Positions 37,401-50,105 of a DNA stretch of 64,000 nucleotides are shown piece after piece; within the stretch, counting starts at the first letter, position 1; the number at the start of each line of letters is the position of its first letter. The position numbers and the translations under genes are program-made. Under the pieces are notes generated by a model, which was given only the letters and a program-made list of their open reading frames with translations, was not told the origin of the DNA and made no database searches. The stretch comes from Selaginella tamariscina (lineage: Eukaryota; Streptophyta; Lycopodiopsida; Selaginellales; Selaginellaceae), in assembly GCA_003024785.1 (NCBI GenBank), contig PUQB01000054.1, positions 95,291-159,290 of the forward strand. The letters are read 5' to 3'.

Positions 37401-38908
37401 AGATCTATGACTTCAAGCATTCTATTTAGTATTTTCGTGTGTTTGTACAGAGCATGTGCGTGCGTGCGTGTGTGTGTGTCTGTATGTATACCTTACATAT
37501 GGGTATTTATATTTGTCTGAAATACATAGATCCGTATATGTACATATGTATACATGCACATGCCTACAGACAATGTTTTCAATTAGCAATAAGCAGCACG
37601 TACCTTGCAGCTACATCGGGTTCTGAAAGCTCAGGCTTCCGCATCCAGTCAGAAATAACCGGAAGACCGCTTCTCGAACCCTCTAAACCTCTCTCCATTG
37701 TCAAGGACTTCATAGCCGACTCATAAAAGCTACTGGTGTCATGATATACGGATTCCTCCTGTACATCATCCTTCAACCCCACGTACGAATACGAATACGC
37801 ATAATACACGGATAATATATGCTTTACGTCTTCGAGGGATACCCCAACCTGAACAGGCTCCAGAGAGATATCTAGCTCAACCTTCGAACTCCCTTTGCAA
37901 GGTAGCTTGACTTGAACAGAGCCTGATATTCCCTGTTCACCTAGTACATACTCCTGTTTATCAATCCCAACCTCGAGCGAAGCGTGTTTAAAGTTTATAA
38001 CCTTGACTAAATCCTCACCACCTTTCACGTCTTCGTATCCGTATTCTATGCATGGAATATGTAGAGATACATAATCCCGTGTATCTGTATTTCCCTCTAT
38101 CCCAATTGTAACATTAGTTACCTTCACACGGAGACCCAGAAAGAGGTTCTTAACCATCTGCCCTATCATTCGTACACCGTCGTTTACACCCATATATATG
38201 GTACCTGTATCCGTGTTCGTATGCTGGCTGGTATACGGTGTATGTGTGTTGCTGTTACCCTGTCTTGTATCTGTGCCTTGGGCTGTCTCCCGTGGTGACA
38301 GAAGTATCTCCAATCCATCTATCTCTATTTCGCTTGGAAGCCTTACTAGTATGCGGGCTATAGAACCGTATTTGAGTGTAAAAGGCAGGGTTTTTCCCTG
38401 TTATAATACATAACAAGTTAATATAGTAGATATAAACTAGCACATAAAACACACATGAGCTGTTGATTAATTAGTTATTTAACTAGCAAATGCATAAACA
38501 CAGGAAAAAAACAATCAGTGCGGCAAAGATACCATTAAAAACCACAGAACACAAACAAAAAAAATAAGTTTGCATGACAGTTATTATATGGTCTTGTGTG
38601 TGTGTGTGTGTGAGTGAGTGAGTGAGTGAGAGAGAGAGAGAGAGAGAGAGATTCTATATACAACTATAACTTAGTGAACAGAAAACTTGGGAGTCCTAGT
38701 AGAAGTTCAATGCTGAGAAAAGTATATGTATATAAGGAAATACCTGCTCATTGATATAATCAGTGTTGAGAACAAGATCCGTGAGCTTGCCAGTGCCGCT
38801 ACCTAATTGCACATCCAGCTGCTCCACATCGATTTCATCATTAAGAAACTTATTAAGCCGCTTGAGGAAGAACTTGCAAAGTCTCTTGGTCGCCCACTGT
38901 AATACCAT
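29932..38908 (-). CDS. ATG2: Autophagy-related protein 2 (lipid-transfer protein)
   Basis: A roughly 20-exon gene of 9 kb. Exon 1 (38908-38744) encodes the chorein-type N terminus: VLQWATKRLCKFFLKRLNKF, then DVEQLDVQLGSGTGKLTDL. Exon 2 (about 38401-37604) continues GSIARILVRLPSEIEIDGLE. Later exons show plant ATG2 blocks: SPIWEVESLDNQLYFHTCSD (about 33500), RPLIIRVDYIPRHVDFGALR (about 31400), LEALGLGANIAAGAHHIL (about 30830), and AYESMAQGLERTAISLL with GNPVKVYQRGGGAG (about 30250). It ends LDPERKRVHDEKHLGDGR with a stop at 29932. ATG2 is a rod-like protein that moves phospholipids from the ER to the growing phagophore with ATG9 and ATG18. Introns carry long CA tracts. Some exons between 34.6 and 35.5 kb are hard to read in one frame. 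Confidence 0.92.
30632..30687. repeat. (CA)28 microsatellite in an ATG2 intron
   Basis: An uninterrupted dinucleotide run of about 56 bp directly next to the exon that ends near 30688, on the intron side of its donor. Confidence 0.95.
34414..34441. repeat. (CA)14 microsatellite in an ATG2 intron
   Basis: A pure CA run in the intron just downstream (minus strand) of the exon at about 34466-34623. Confidence 0.9.
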
Positions 38909-39981
38909 TGTTCCCGAGTTGTCGCACTAGCTATCCTCGTCTTCTTCTGAAGTTCCCTCACTCCGTTTCATTGCATATCATCAACCGCAGCTAGAAAACT
39001 GTGAAAAGCGTGATTTCTATGGGATTTTATACAGAAAACAAGTGATAAAAAACTATGCAAATAAGTGGTTTTCTATCAAATTAGCGATCTTTCCATCAAA
39101 AATGCGTTTTTTATAAACAAAACATCTCTAGAAAATATGCGTATTTTCTTGGTATTTAGAAAAATATGACAAATAATACACAGAAATTCAGCAAACTATG
39201 CGATTTTACTATATAAATTGTGCGCAATCTACCGCAGAGATAGGAATGAATTCAAAATTTACCTTGCGTCGCCGCTAGAAACCCACACTACTTGTTCGAT
39301 GCAGAAAACCCTAAGGCAGAGAACCCTAACACGACAAATAATAGAATATACTATTTATTAGATGCTTTATACTCCAGGATATTTAAACTAGTCTAATGTC
39401 GTAACTAATACACTGATCTTGGCATTTTGTCGTATTATCTTTTAAAGTTGAAATTATATTTATTTTATTAATAATTAATAATATTTCTTTATTTAAATTT
39501 TTGAAAATAAGGGTACATTAAATTTATTATTACAGATGGTTTCGTCCTCCTTTAGTTTGAAAATTAAAATCCCTTAACTATATTCATTCTTGTGTTTTGG
39601 ATATACATATCTATTGAATTATGTATGTAGCTTACATGTATAGAAATATTTAGTGTATAATAATTGTTTTATGTATGTTAAACTTACCTTTAATATAAAA
39701 ATAATTTTATGTATTAAAGTATTCCAATTATATATTAACTGTTAAAAATTTTACATCTTTTTGATATCTCATCAATACATATGTGCACATTACATGTATG
39801 AATCTGACTCACACTGAAAATATTTTTATATTGTCAGGAAATGATTAAATCTTAATAATACATTTGTATACTCTTCTTAATAATACATTTTTGTATATAG
39901 TTTCAGAATTCATAATGCTTATTGTTTATTTAAGTGTGATGAACATGAATGTTATATTCATGAATGAGAAATACACCATTC
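38909..39981. other. ATG2 upstream region and spacer
   Basis: Contains two telobox-like motifs (AAAACCCTAAGG and GAACCCTAAC, about 39305-39332) likely belonging to the ATG2 promoter or 5' UTR. AT-rich sequence follows. No coding region is recognised. Confidence 0.55.
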
Positions 39982-40661
39982 CTACATTACAGTGGAAGTG
40001 ATGAGCAATACAAATATTGAGATAAAACAACTATTAAAAAAAACAAGCACATTAACAGTGAATGCATTCCTTGTTTGAACGGCAATATCAAACATATGCG
40101 TGCTCCTCAGCTTACTGAATTCACTCGGGATCGTGATAGTGTACCTCTCCTGACCACGCTTGAAGAACACCTTATGAGGGTCCTGAACGAGAGCATTAAT
40201 GTACTTCTCACGTGTGTGTGTGTGTGTGTGTGGTGTGTTGTGTGTGTGGGAGAGAGAGAGAGAGAGAGGGAGAGAGGGAGAGAGCGAGAGAGAGGGAGGG
40301 AGGAGGGAGGGAGAGAGGGAGAGGGCGAGAGAGAGGGAGAGAGAGGGAGGGGAGAGAGAGAGAGGGGAGGGAGGGAGAGAGGGAGAGGGAGAGGGAGAGG
40401 GAGAGGGAGAGGGAGAGGGAGAGGGAGAGGAGAGGGAGAGGAGGAGGGAGAGGGAGAGGGGAGGGAGAGAGAGGTGTGTACGCCTTCGTGATCGAGAGGG
40501 TTAATGTGCTTCTCCCAGCCTAGAGAGGCAAGCTTCTGCTCGAGCATCTCCATGGAGATTATACCTCCTCTGTGGCTTGTATACTAGCTGAGCATGTGGA
40601 GGCCCATCTCCCTGGAGCCAACGCACAGTGCCGTCTTCGTTGAATATCCAATACCCGCCAT
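39982..40661 (-). CDS. FPF1-like protein (flowering-promoting-factor family), split by a simple-sequence tract
   Basis: The start ATG-GCG-GG at 40661 gives MAG. The conserved YWIFNEDGTVRWLQGDGPP follows one base out of frame, which is the family N terminus (MAGVWVFKNGVVRL-like). It continues with EMLEQKLASLGWEKHIN, matching the family's LERKLYSLGWERY block. After the tract, minus-strand sequence resumes with EKYINALVQDPHKVFFKRGQ, then YTITIPSEFSKLRSTHMFDI and AVQTRN, the conserved C-terminal half. FPF1 genes are normally single-exon, about 110 codons, and influence flowering time and gibberellin response. Here about 270 bp of CT/AC repeats lie between the halves. They may be spliced as an intron (GTACAC donor, GTGAG acceptor) or mark a broken gene. 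Confidence 0.78.
40209..40480. repeat. Compound GT and polypurine (GA/GGGAGA) tract inside the FPF1-like gene
   Basis: On the + strand: (GT)n from about 40211, then about 220 bp of almost pure G/A with GAGAGG and GGGAGA subrepeats. It is bounded by similar 28-bp sequences at 40183-40210 and 40489-40516 (five differences). On the gene's strand this is a very long polypyrimidine tract. Glu/Arg-rich frames predicted through it are artefacts. Confidence 0.95.
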
Positions 40662-40983
40662 GATGAGGACATCGAAAGAAAATGGTGGATATATGTCAAA
40701 GCCTGGCCAATGGGATTGCGTCTTACCAGAATAGAGTGGGCGACTAGTTTGCAAAAAACATTGCTGGATACGATCATGTATGTGTGAAACTTACCTGTAG
40801 GGAGCTTCTATTAATTAAAATATCCCGTGAGTGTGTCTGCGAGCAGATTAATCTTATACAGCCACGCGGAAGATAACAAGTTTTAGAAAGTCAATATTTA
40901 ATATTTTCTATATAAAGTTTATACACATGTTTATCAGACAAGATAAACTTCCGAGATCCAGTGAACTATTTAAGTTTAAATAA
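40662..40983. other. Spacer between FPF1-like and CinA/nucleotidyltransferase genes
   Basis: About 320 bp holding the FPF1-like 5' region and the end of the upstream gene on the same strand. No further gene is recognised. Confidence 0.5.
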
Positions 40984-41493
40984 TTACTTACAGAGGCCAG
41001 CTTTCTGTCTAATCTCAGTAGATGATAAATCCACACGAAACACGTCCTCAGGAACTGAATGGAACATGGTCTCCACTTCTGGGGAACATTCACATCAGCA
41101 ATTGTCTGCAAAACCATCCATATATATATACTAGAAGTAGTGTATTTTTGATAACAATAATATTGGGAGGGAAGTAAAGAATTCAAGAATTTAGATATTC
41201 AAATTATGATATATTAATGAAGAAAATATAAGTATGCATGTGTATAAAAATAGTATATATTTAATATCATATAAAGAGAGAGACTATACATATGATATTT
41301 GTATACATACAAAACTAAGTAAAATATAGCTTATAACGAATCAAATTTAAAGACTTGAGAAGATACACATGTACATATATATTTCTAAACTCATATGCAT
41401 AACTTTAAATGTATACAATAGGTGTATATGTTTTCTTAAGAACCCTAGAGAAGAAACTAAATGTATGTATCGTATTACACACATATACTATAC

Positions 41494-41539
<46 letters not shown>

Positions 41540-42590
41540 TATATATTATATATATATGTATATATACTAAAAGCATAATTAATCTGTTTACAAGTTCTAT
41601 TTTTCATAACCAAATATAAACATGATGGCTACATTATTAGTATACTATTATAAGTATACTAGAGACGTGTGATTGATATATAAATTTGATTATGTGTGTG
41701 TGTATAGAGAAAACCTTGAACGTTTCACCAACTTTGCGACCAGCAACCATGAAATCGCAACCTAGCTTTTGTACATTTAATAAAACTTCCATCATTCTTC
41801 CTGCTGCCTTCGTAGTATTTTTCCTGCATAAATGTATATATGCCGTGGGGTGCGTGCGTGCGGTGTTTGTTTGTGTGTGTGTAATGCTTACATTGACGAG
41901 CCTCATTGCAGTATCAACACCAACAATAAAAGTGCTATCTGGAAGTATCTCTGCTTTTTGTAGAAGTATGGCTGATTAGTCACTAACAGCTCTTGTCTGA
42001 AAGAATAAAGTCACAAAGTTACGAAAGGAAGAGGTACGTAATCTCTCTCACAAAACGCACCCACACACACCTTTCTCAACGAACTGAAGCACACGCCGTT
42101 TGATTTCATCAATGGATAAAGGTGGCTTGTCTGCATTTATTGCAGAAAGTTCAAAGCAAGGTATTGCACAATCATATACTGCAAAATTTAAATAAGATCA
42201 ATATGTCTGTGGTGACATAACTATAATCACCTCACCTGCAAACAGTTTCCATCAGTTTAAGATGGCCTTCATGCAAGGGATTAAAGGGCCTGAAGCACCA
42301 CTCTCCGTCCAGATTGAATACCTTTGATGCCTGAACAACACACTAAGATATGCCTTAATGTTAAACACACACACACACACACATATAATGTAAGGGTGTA
42401 TGATGCACCTTGACAAGCGTAACGAACCATACAAATTTCTCCATTTAAGAGCTGTTCAAGCTCTTGATCTTCTGTGAAGCTAGTTTTATACCAATTAACA
42501 TATTCTTCAGGGATCTTTATATCTATAGGCACTTCAGCCCTATTTGGCAAACATCTGCTAGTGCCTACGTACACTTTAAATGATAAATAC

Positions 42591-42657
<67 letters not shown>

Positions 42658-42900
42658 TGTGGACTGCACCTTTATCAAGAGTTGACTGGATACATGGTCC
42701 TCTTCTATGCGATCTCGAAGTCCCTGAGTAGTTACATAACAATCACATGAAGGAGTCTGAGAATTTAATTTTACACAGGACCGAGTTTCTAAGTAAATGC
42801 AGATACGTACTTTGCAAAAGGTAAGATCATATCTCCAAACTGCAGAATGAGTCCGCGCTGATAGGTGGCATCTCCAAGGAAATCTTCTCTAAGTGAGAGA

Positions 42901-42931
<31 letters not shown>

Positions 42932-43563
42932 GTGTATGTTACATATACAGTATTATACCTGTGATCGCCACGCTTGGGAGTAGCAGATGCAAGTGCACCC
43001 GTAAAGCCTAGTCCAATGACTGAAGTGCCTGCACTGCATTACCGGCCATTTGTAAGACGTTCAAGTACACATACGTACGTGTATACACACACATATAATG
43101 TATTTACTTTTGTGTTATTTATGCAAGCACCTGGCAAGGACATTGCAAGAGCTCTATTATATGCAACTGTAGCCATGTCATCTGCAACATCACGACTGGC
43201 ATACTGTTGCGGAACCTGAAAAGATTCAAGTTAATACATGTACGTGTATATGTGTGTACGTAATACCTTCCCAAGGAGTTGAATCATAGACACGCGTGTA
43301 TATGGAACTGTTGCCTCTACTGTATGTGAAGCTCTTGGCACGGACAACAACCAACCGAGTGCCTGAAAATATATACACAGTAATTATGTAATATGTGTAA
43401 TAAGTACTAAGAATGTATATACGCACTGTTGTGTATTGTGTACAATATGCGATTGAAATAAACTGCAATTACTTACTTGTGAAGCGCCACCAGCAATGTG
43501 AAGAACAGCCTGTGTTGGACACGCATGAATCGCTTCAACAGCCGCTTTCACTGCTGCATCCAT
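40984..43563 (-). CDS. CinA-like plus cytidylyltransferase-like fusion protein (plant At2g01220-type)
   Basis: The start MDAAVKAAVEAIHACPTQAV is at 43563. Exons include 43563-43477, about 43362-43266, 43216-43134, about 43036-42958, about 42890-42815, about 42728-42669, about 42560-42425, about 42335-42240 and several to 40984. The N-terminal half resembles the CinA C-terminal (NMN amidohydrolase-like) fold: LHIAGGASQ, ALGWLLSVP, ATVPYTRVSMIQLLGK. The C-terminal half is a nucleotidylyltransferase: PLHEGHLKLM (HxGH site), SAINADKPPLSI, FIVGVDTAMRLVN and SSTEIRQK (ISSTxIR-type motif), ending GLCK at 40984. I recall the same domain order in an Arabidopsis protein of unknown substrate. A link to pyridine-nucleotide metabolism is inferred from the folds. 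At least two one-base frame breaks are apparent (near 42545 and near 42290). Divergent from UFL1. Confidence 0.85.
41496..41531. repeat. (CT)n microsatellite
   Basis: About 17 CT repeats followed by a TA-rich run, in an intron of the CinA/nucleotidyltransferase gene. Confidence 0.9.
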
Positions 43564-43637
43564 CCTTCTGTCCTGAAACCCTAGAAAATGCTCTGCCCTA
43601 AAACCCTAAAACAAAGGTTTTAGGGTTCTTAGGCGCC
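43564..43637. promoter_or_regulatory. Compact bidirectional promoter with teloboxes (CinA-like / UFL1)
   Basis: Only 74 bp separate the two start codons. The interval contains GAAACCCTAG and AAAACCCTAAAA on the + strand, and AGGTTTTAGGGTT next to the UFL1 start. It is very similar in size and motif content to the 76-bp OSTC/CCDC93 promoter. Confidence 0.75.
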
Positions 43638-46600
43638 ATGGATGCGGAACTGAGGGAATTGGAGCGGCTTTTCGAGGCTTGCACAGCAGGCTAAGCCAAG
43701 TGCTCGTCTCTCCGACCGCAATGTTTGGAACTCGTTCTTAAGCTGCAACAGATTGGGCTGCTGGATTCTGACCTGTTACATACTCTTTCTGGCAAAGAGT
43801 ATTACACAGGTAAATTAGTTATATATATACATATGTGTGTGTGTGTATAGAGTATATGATTTACTGTGTACGCATATGTACTTATACGTGTGTATATATG
43901 TATATCTCAGTGTGATGTTCTTGTAGAGCACATACTTTCTCTGTGTTGACCACTTATATAAGTTTTATTTTTATATCTGTCTATGTAGCATACTAAACTA
44001 CAGAGGGTCCATTCTACTGTTTATCATAAAACTATATATTAATGTGTGTGAATATGTGTTTATATATTGTGCATAGTTTTAACATGGTTTCATCATAGAA
44101 GCAATCCTATGTATATATTATAGGTGTAAATATTTATATCTTGACAGGAACGCTTGCAACAAGAGATGGAAAGCGAGATCCGACGGCTGGGACGCGTTTC
44201 GCTCATTATCTGGCATCTACAATCGGGGTAGATTAACCATTGTGAAAGGCAAGCAAATTATCTTGAAAAATCATACCCGAGTTAATGATTGAACAAGGGG
44301 AAGTATTTTCATCTTATTACTGGGATAACCTTGCTCAAGAAGTTAACGAGACTCTACAAGAGGCTAGCCAACTCTCTCTTGTTGAGCTTGCTAGGCGATT
44401 TGATGTTGGTGTTGAGCTTCTTTACTGGGATTCTATCATCCGGATAGGTTCACTTGTAACTCTCTCTCTTCTCTCTGTCTCTCTCTCTTCTCTCTCTGTT
44501 GTCTCTCTCTCTCTCTCTGTCTCTCTTTGACGAAATCTTATTGTAGATCCACGGGAAGTTAGAGGTGGCCAGCTCTATACACCGGCTTTACCTTGCAAGA
44601 GTAAAAGCCGTGGTAAGCATTATATATATACTCTTTTAAGGGTACTGTTTATATGTATAACATATGATTATAGATTAGTAGAATTATGATCGGATCAAAT
44701 AGGTAATATTGTGCTCAGGTGCGTGGAGCTATTAGAGCGTTAACAGTTCCTACGTCATTACAAAGTGTATGGAACTGTGTACAACCTGCTTCAAGATGGA
44801 GACGATAGCGGTGTCATTGGACAAGTTAGTTTATTTCACAAAGTTTTAAACGAGCTCCTTTCAGAGAATTCCATCAAAGGCAGCCTTCGTGGAGGATCAA
44901 CTTGGACACCTGCGGTAAATAATAATATTGAGAGAGACAGAGAGGGAGGGAGAGGGAGAGGGAGAGATGCTGAATAATGCAATTTACTTAAATGGCAAAA
45001 CAGATTACTTATACTTTTTCTTTCTGTAGGTGTTTGCTCAGTCTCAGCGTGAAAGTATAGAGGCATTCTACTCTCAGGTGTGTTAACATGGCACTTATAA
45101 TATCATAAAATCATATCAGCTTATTATTATATAAAAGTCATATTGTTGTTAATCTCACGTTTTCTCAGAACTCTTATATCACTTATGACGCTCTCAAGAA
45201 GCTTAATGTCTCCCAACCCAAACAATACCTTCAGGTGTAGTATGCTTGTCACACGCACGAGCGCACGTATATAACTTTGTGTTTTTTTCAGACCAAGTAT
45301 CCGGAGGGCATTGCTTTGGAGGCAGTTTTTATACATGCGTCATTTGTAAGTCTACTAGATTCAGCTGCAGAAGAAGCTATAGCTGGAGGAGGATGGTAAG
45401 ATAATTAGGAGTGAAGTATAATATCTACATATATATGAATATTAATGTTATGTTTATATTTATTACTTTATATTCAGGTTTGATGCACTTGATGTTGTTC
45501 CATCTACGTTTGGAAGTCATGATTCTGGAAGCTGCTGGCGCTGTGTCCTTCAGTACAGTGGGCTATTAAGGTATATCATGATTATATACATCATGTATTT
45601 ATGGTTATATTATTTTGTATTTGAACGTTTATTATATTTTAAACGCACTTTGTTAATGTGACGTGTTGCAGGAATCGACCGCGAGCCTTATGGCAGAAAC
45701 TTGCGTAGTCTCAACAGCGTTTGTTAAGGTAACGTATATATATATATATATGATTTATTACTGTGTGTTTGTGGGGTTGTATATGATGACTATAATTAAC
45801 GTTATTTTTCGGGATATTTACAAAATTAAGTGTTTGCAGGGCTTGTTGGAGAAATTGGAAGGCACATTACGTGCGACACAAGAGAAGGCTATGACTGTTG
45901 TGAAAAGTAAAACAGAACCGGAGCCTGAGAACAAGAAGAAGACAGATAAAAGGCAACAGAACGGTAAATAATTAATTTATATAATTATGCATGTGAATTT
46001 CTATTAAAATGCATATAAGACAATACAATGTTTATGTTAAATGTGACTTATAGAATAAAAACTATGATTATGCATATCGTATAAACCATACATTACGTAG
46101 TATAATTCTAAATAAAATATAATATATAATATGCTTTAAATTTCAAATTTATTAATGGAATTTGATTTGTTTAATTATGCACATGTAGCAGATGATGAAG
46201 TAAAGTCGAAAAACAAGAAAAAATCGGCTAAAACAAAAGCAAAAAAACATCGTCTGCAAAGGTATGTAGTTTAAGATAATCTATAATTTGTTTATATAAT
46301 TTCTCTATACATAAATATGTTAAATAGGAAATGCTGTTACAAGGAAGTAAGACAGAAGACAACGATGTCCCTTCCGAAGAGAAGCTAGCTGAGAACATAA
46401 TAGAGTGGTATCCAGACATAGAAGCTGCTGGAACTGGTACGTGTTTACGTATATATGCTACTAGATTCTATGTGTTTATACTTTATACAGAAGACGGATA
46501 CCCAGGTGCTTTAGCAAAATCACTAGCTGTTCAGCTACGTCCATCGTTGATTTCGTATGTGGCTTTCTTAAGCGTGCATATCTTAGTGCTCAAGCTGACG

Positions 46601-49176
46601 AAAGACGTAAACGTGTAGAAGCACTGCAACAAAAGATTAATGAGTATACCAAAGCACATATATACACACATATATATATCAATGATGTTTGTCTTCTTTA
46701 TCAGGGTTATTCCAATTTGCAGCTTTTTACGAAAGCATTAGATCTTTTTGATGGCGATAAAACGATGGAAGTAAGTGTTTCTATATATTCATGCAGTACA
46801 TGCATCTATACGATTTATGCAATCTATACAACTTTACACAAATAATTTATATACATATATATACACATCGACATACTTATGGCTTCTCATAAGTAGTTTC
46901 TTTTGTCAGACTCTTTTGCATAGGCATTTACTGCGAACAACTGCTGCTGAAATAGTTGACGTCTTCTTGGAAGCTCAGGTAAGTCTATTATTGTGTGTGT
47001 TGATTCACCTTCGTCATATGTTTTACCTGAGATATTATTTAGCTATTCTGTACTTACTTTATTACATCTATACTAAGTGTGTATCAGATTTATACATGTA
47101 CGGATAAAGATAGCAATGTATTGTACGTAGTAATTAGAATTACAGGTTTTGGAACACAGATCAGAAAATGCAGAAAACAGCGAAATGCCACCAAAGCCTT
47201 TTACAAGCAGTACGAGGATTGCTTTGGTATGTATGATAATGCAGATTTTATTATATTATTAATGTATTATTACTATTAGTGTAAGATACTTAAATGTTTT
47301 AGTTGATGAGAGGATATTCTTGGTACTGTTAATGCAGGCAAAGAGTTTGCCTGGATCTTATTCGGCTTGTGTGGTTGAAACGGTGGAGGCACTTGAAGGA
47401 AAGTGGTAGTGTGTATGTGTGTGTGTGTGCGTGTGCATGCATGCTGTTGGTGTCCCTGCCTGTATATATACATGTATATAATTTTTGCAGAATGTCGAAG
47501 CATTTGATACGGCCTTTCAGACAGCAGTGAAGGAAAGGTATGTGATACATTCTTCCGTTAAACATATCTTAAATATACTTGCTGATATATAATAATGTAA
47601 AATATTATTAAATTTAAGATATTTATATATAGTACTTGTTCAGTGGTCTACGCGTGAAGAGGTTCGACAAGAAAGCAGAACGAGCACTTTTGCATGCTTA
47701 TCGTAAGGTCTGTAACAGTTATTATTAAACTTTATGAAGTGTGGGGGGGGGCGTGTGTGAGACTTCAATAACACTAACAAGTTTAATGTCACTTGTATAT
47801 GTTAGACTATACATTTTATACACAGGTCTCAGACAATACAAATAACCTGGCAACTATATTTACACGTTCAATACACACAATTATATAAGTAACTTGCTTA
47901 ATGTCGTATAATAGATACATAAGGACGTTGAAAGACTCGTTAAATTAGGATAACTTTTCTGCATAACATGCACGTCTTTCTAATATCTTTAAGAATATAG
48001 ATAGACTTCAAAGCGTATCGTAAGGTACATCTTTCAGACTTTTAGAACAGCCACTATTAATTCTTCGTACCACACACGCACGCACATACACAACTGCTTC
48101 GACTTCTGACATAAACACACACGCACGCACACACACATACATTTTCTGTGATATCCAGCTGTTTGATTCGTTTCGTTTTATTTCAGACTTTAGCAGAACA
48201 GGTGGAGCATGAAAAGATCCGATAAGCCTGTTACCAAAAGTCGTGGCCCTCTTATATACGCAGGTAACTTTGTCCCCACGTATGTGTGTGTACTTCTATT
48301 GTGTAGTATCTACGTATATATGGTACGCTATAAACGCCATTACATACTTATGTCTATATTAGATGATTTATATAGGTTAATTTGTCAAATGTATATACGT
48401 GTAAAGCTTCTTTATAGGTACACAGTCGCGCTCTTCAAGCTCCTGGTCGCGCCTTATCCACTGCTGTGTCCGGTTAAAGGTACAATAATATTACTATCAT
48501 CATAGTATCACCTTATAGTTAGAGTTGCACACTCACATACACACACACAAACAAATCTTTGTTTTCCTTTGACACATGTCAAATCAAATATGCATCTACC
48601 AACATACTTAATGATAGTACGACCAGCAAATTTAATATTTATATTAAATGTCAAACTTACTTAACGTTCGTTAACATTATTATTTATTATTTTTTTACAG
48701 GGAGCAATCCCAGACGCTGGATACGAAACTCTTGAAGAATATCATGCAGATACAGTGACATATTTATCTAATACTTCAGCAAATGTAAGTTTACCTTTTA
48801 GTTCAGCTGTTTATATATAGATATAAGTTCACTTAGTTTCACACTTTTACACTAGATCACGCTCTTAACACACACGAAACATCACAGTTTTAAGTGCATA
48901 TATTTCACAATTACCTAGTTATTATGTAGATATGTTTCTAAGTTTCACTCATTGAACAATATTAAACAAATGAGACTCATAAACAGTATTAAACAAGTGT
49001 GAGACTCACACCGCAACCTTATATTACTTAATTAATTGTAGGTTTCACACTGACAAGTCTAACTGTACAAGTTTCACACTTCCCTTTAAATACAGGAAAA
49101 GAAGAAAGAGTTACTGGAGCAACGTATGGATGCTCTTAAAGCGATAACAAGTACAGTTGTAGATAAGTCTTCGTAA
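43638..49176 (+). CDS. UFL1: UFM1-protein E3 ligase 1
   Basis: About twenty exons from MDAELRELERLFEA (43638) to STVVDKSS and a stop at 49176. Family blocks in order: DLLHTLSGKEYYT; IEQGEVFSSYYWDNLAQEVN; GSLRGGSTWTPA; KYPEGIALEAVFIHASFV; a Lys-rich region (about 45900-46260) with SKNKKKSAKTKAKK-like sequence; DNDVPSEEKLAENIIEWYPD; FTKALDLFDGD; LLHRHLLRTTAAEIVDVFLE; VEALEGK; KRFDKKAERALLHAYRK; and SRALQAPGRALSTAV. UFL1 attaches UFM1 to targets such as ribosomal protein uL24 at the ER and promotes ER-phagy, working with DDRGK1/UFBP1. At least four one-base frame breaks are apparent (for example near 43690, 43728, 44230 and 44275), mostly explained by one missing base. Divergent from the CinA-like gene. 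Confidence 0.93.
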
Positions 49177-50105
49177 TGTAAAATATTTAAGGTATGGAGA
49201 CAAGGAGAATTCAATATTTAATCGGTTGGTGAGAGAATATTGCTATGCATTTTGCAGGTACACTCTATAAATCGGTGCCAAAACCGGAATAAAAGCAGTA
49301 CATGTGCTTAAGTCTTTATTGTTTGCTGTTTAAAGTTGGTGGTAAGTTGCTATGTCATATATATGTGTGACATGGAATGTGTGCGCGTGTGTGTGTGTGT
49401 ATATATATATTATCTTAAAGGCCCTTTTATTGCAGCTTTTACATTGAATAGGTGGTAGAAGGTGGCTCATAAATGAGACACTGTTCTTACTTGAATATAG
49501 ATTCAATCATTTTTTATGTACCTTTATTAATATAATACATATGACTATTTACATGTACTTACTACATATCATTAGCATGTCCAATGCTAAAGTACATAAA
49601 CAGTTATTTTATTTGTTCATTATTATCTATCTATATGTGTGTGTGTGATAGTGTTATTAGTAACATATTAGTATATGAAAAGAATTTCTTTTTATATTAT
49701 ATCCTAAATTTATATAAATATATCATTTTAGGTTTTTCAGGACTACTTAAAAGACTGTATGCTCGTAAATATGTATGTAGATACGACTATTACCTTAGCT
49801 GTATATCACTTGTTATACGACGCTATACATAAATACAATTTCAAATAACGTAATGTAATGGGACCGCATTTTGACGCAAGAAACGAATCTGATCCGGTGA
49901 TCTGCTGTCACGGAAATTCCGGTGCGGAATTGACGAATGATGTAAAATCCCGCGGATATATAAACCCCATTGTTTCTAAACAAAAACAAGCAACACGCTT
50001 TCGTCCGATCTGTGTGTGTATATATAGATACAGTAGCATATAATCGATCGATATAGGAAATAGTGGGTCGATATATATAGAGAAATTTCAAGAAATTCAC
50101 AGCAA
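49177..50105. other. UFL1 3' region and SDR promoter
   Basis: UFL1 3' UTR and AT-rich spacer, then the SDR promoter with a TATATAAA box at 49957-49964, 142 bp before the start codon. Short frames here (for example 49858-50043) overlap the promoter and show no family similarity. Confidence 0.55.
49957..49964 (+). promoter_or_regulatory. TATA box of the SDR gene
   Basis: TATATAAA in CGCGGATATATAAACCCC, at a distance from the start codon that suits a 100-120 nt 5' UTR. Confidence 0.6.

Noticed and set aside
40075-40553. Long Glu/Arg- or Ser/Pro/Leu-rich reading frames on both strands
   Set aside because: They are translations of the GA/CT simple-sequence tract. Only the flanking FPF1-like parts are meaningful.
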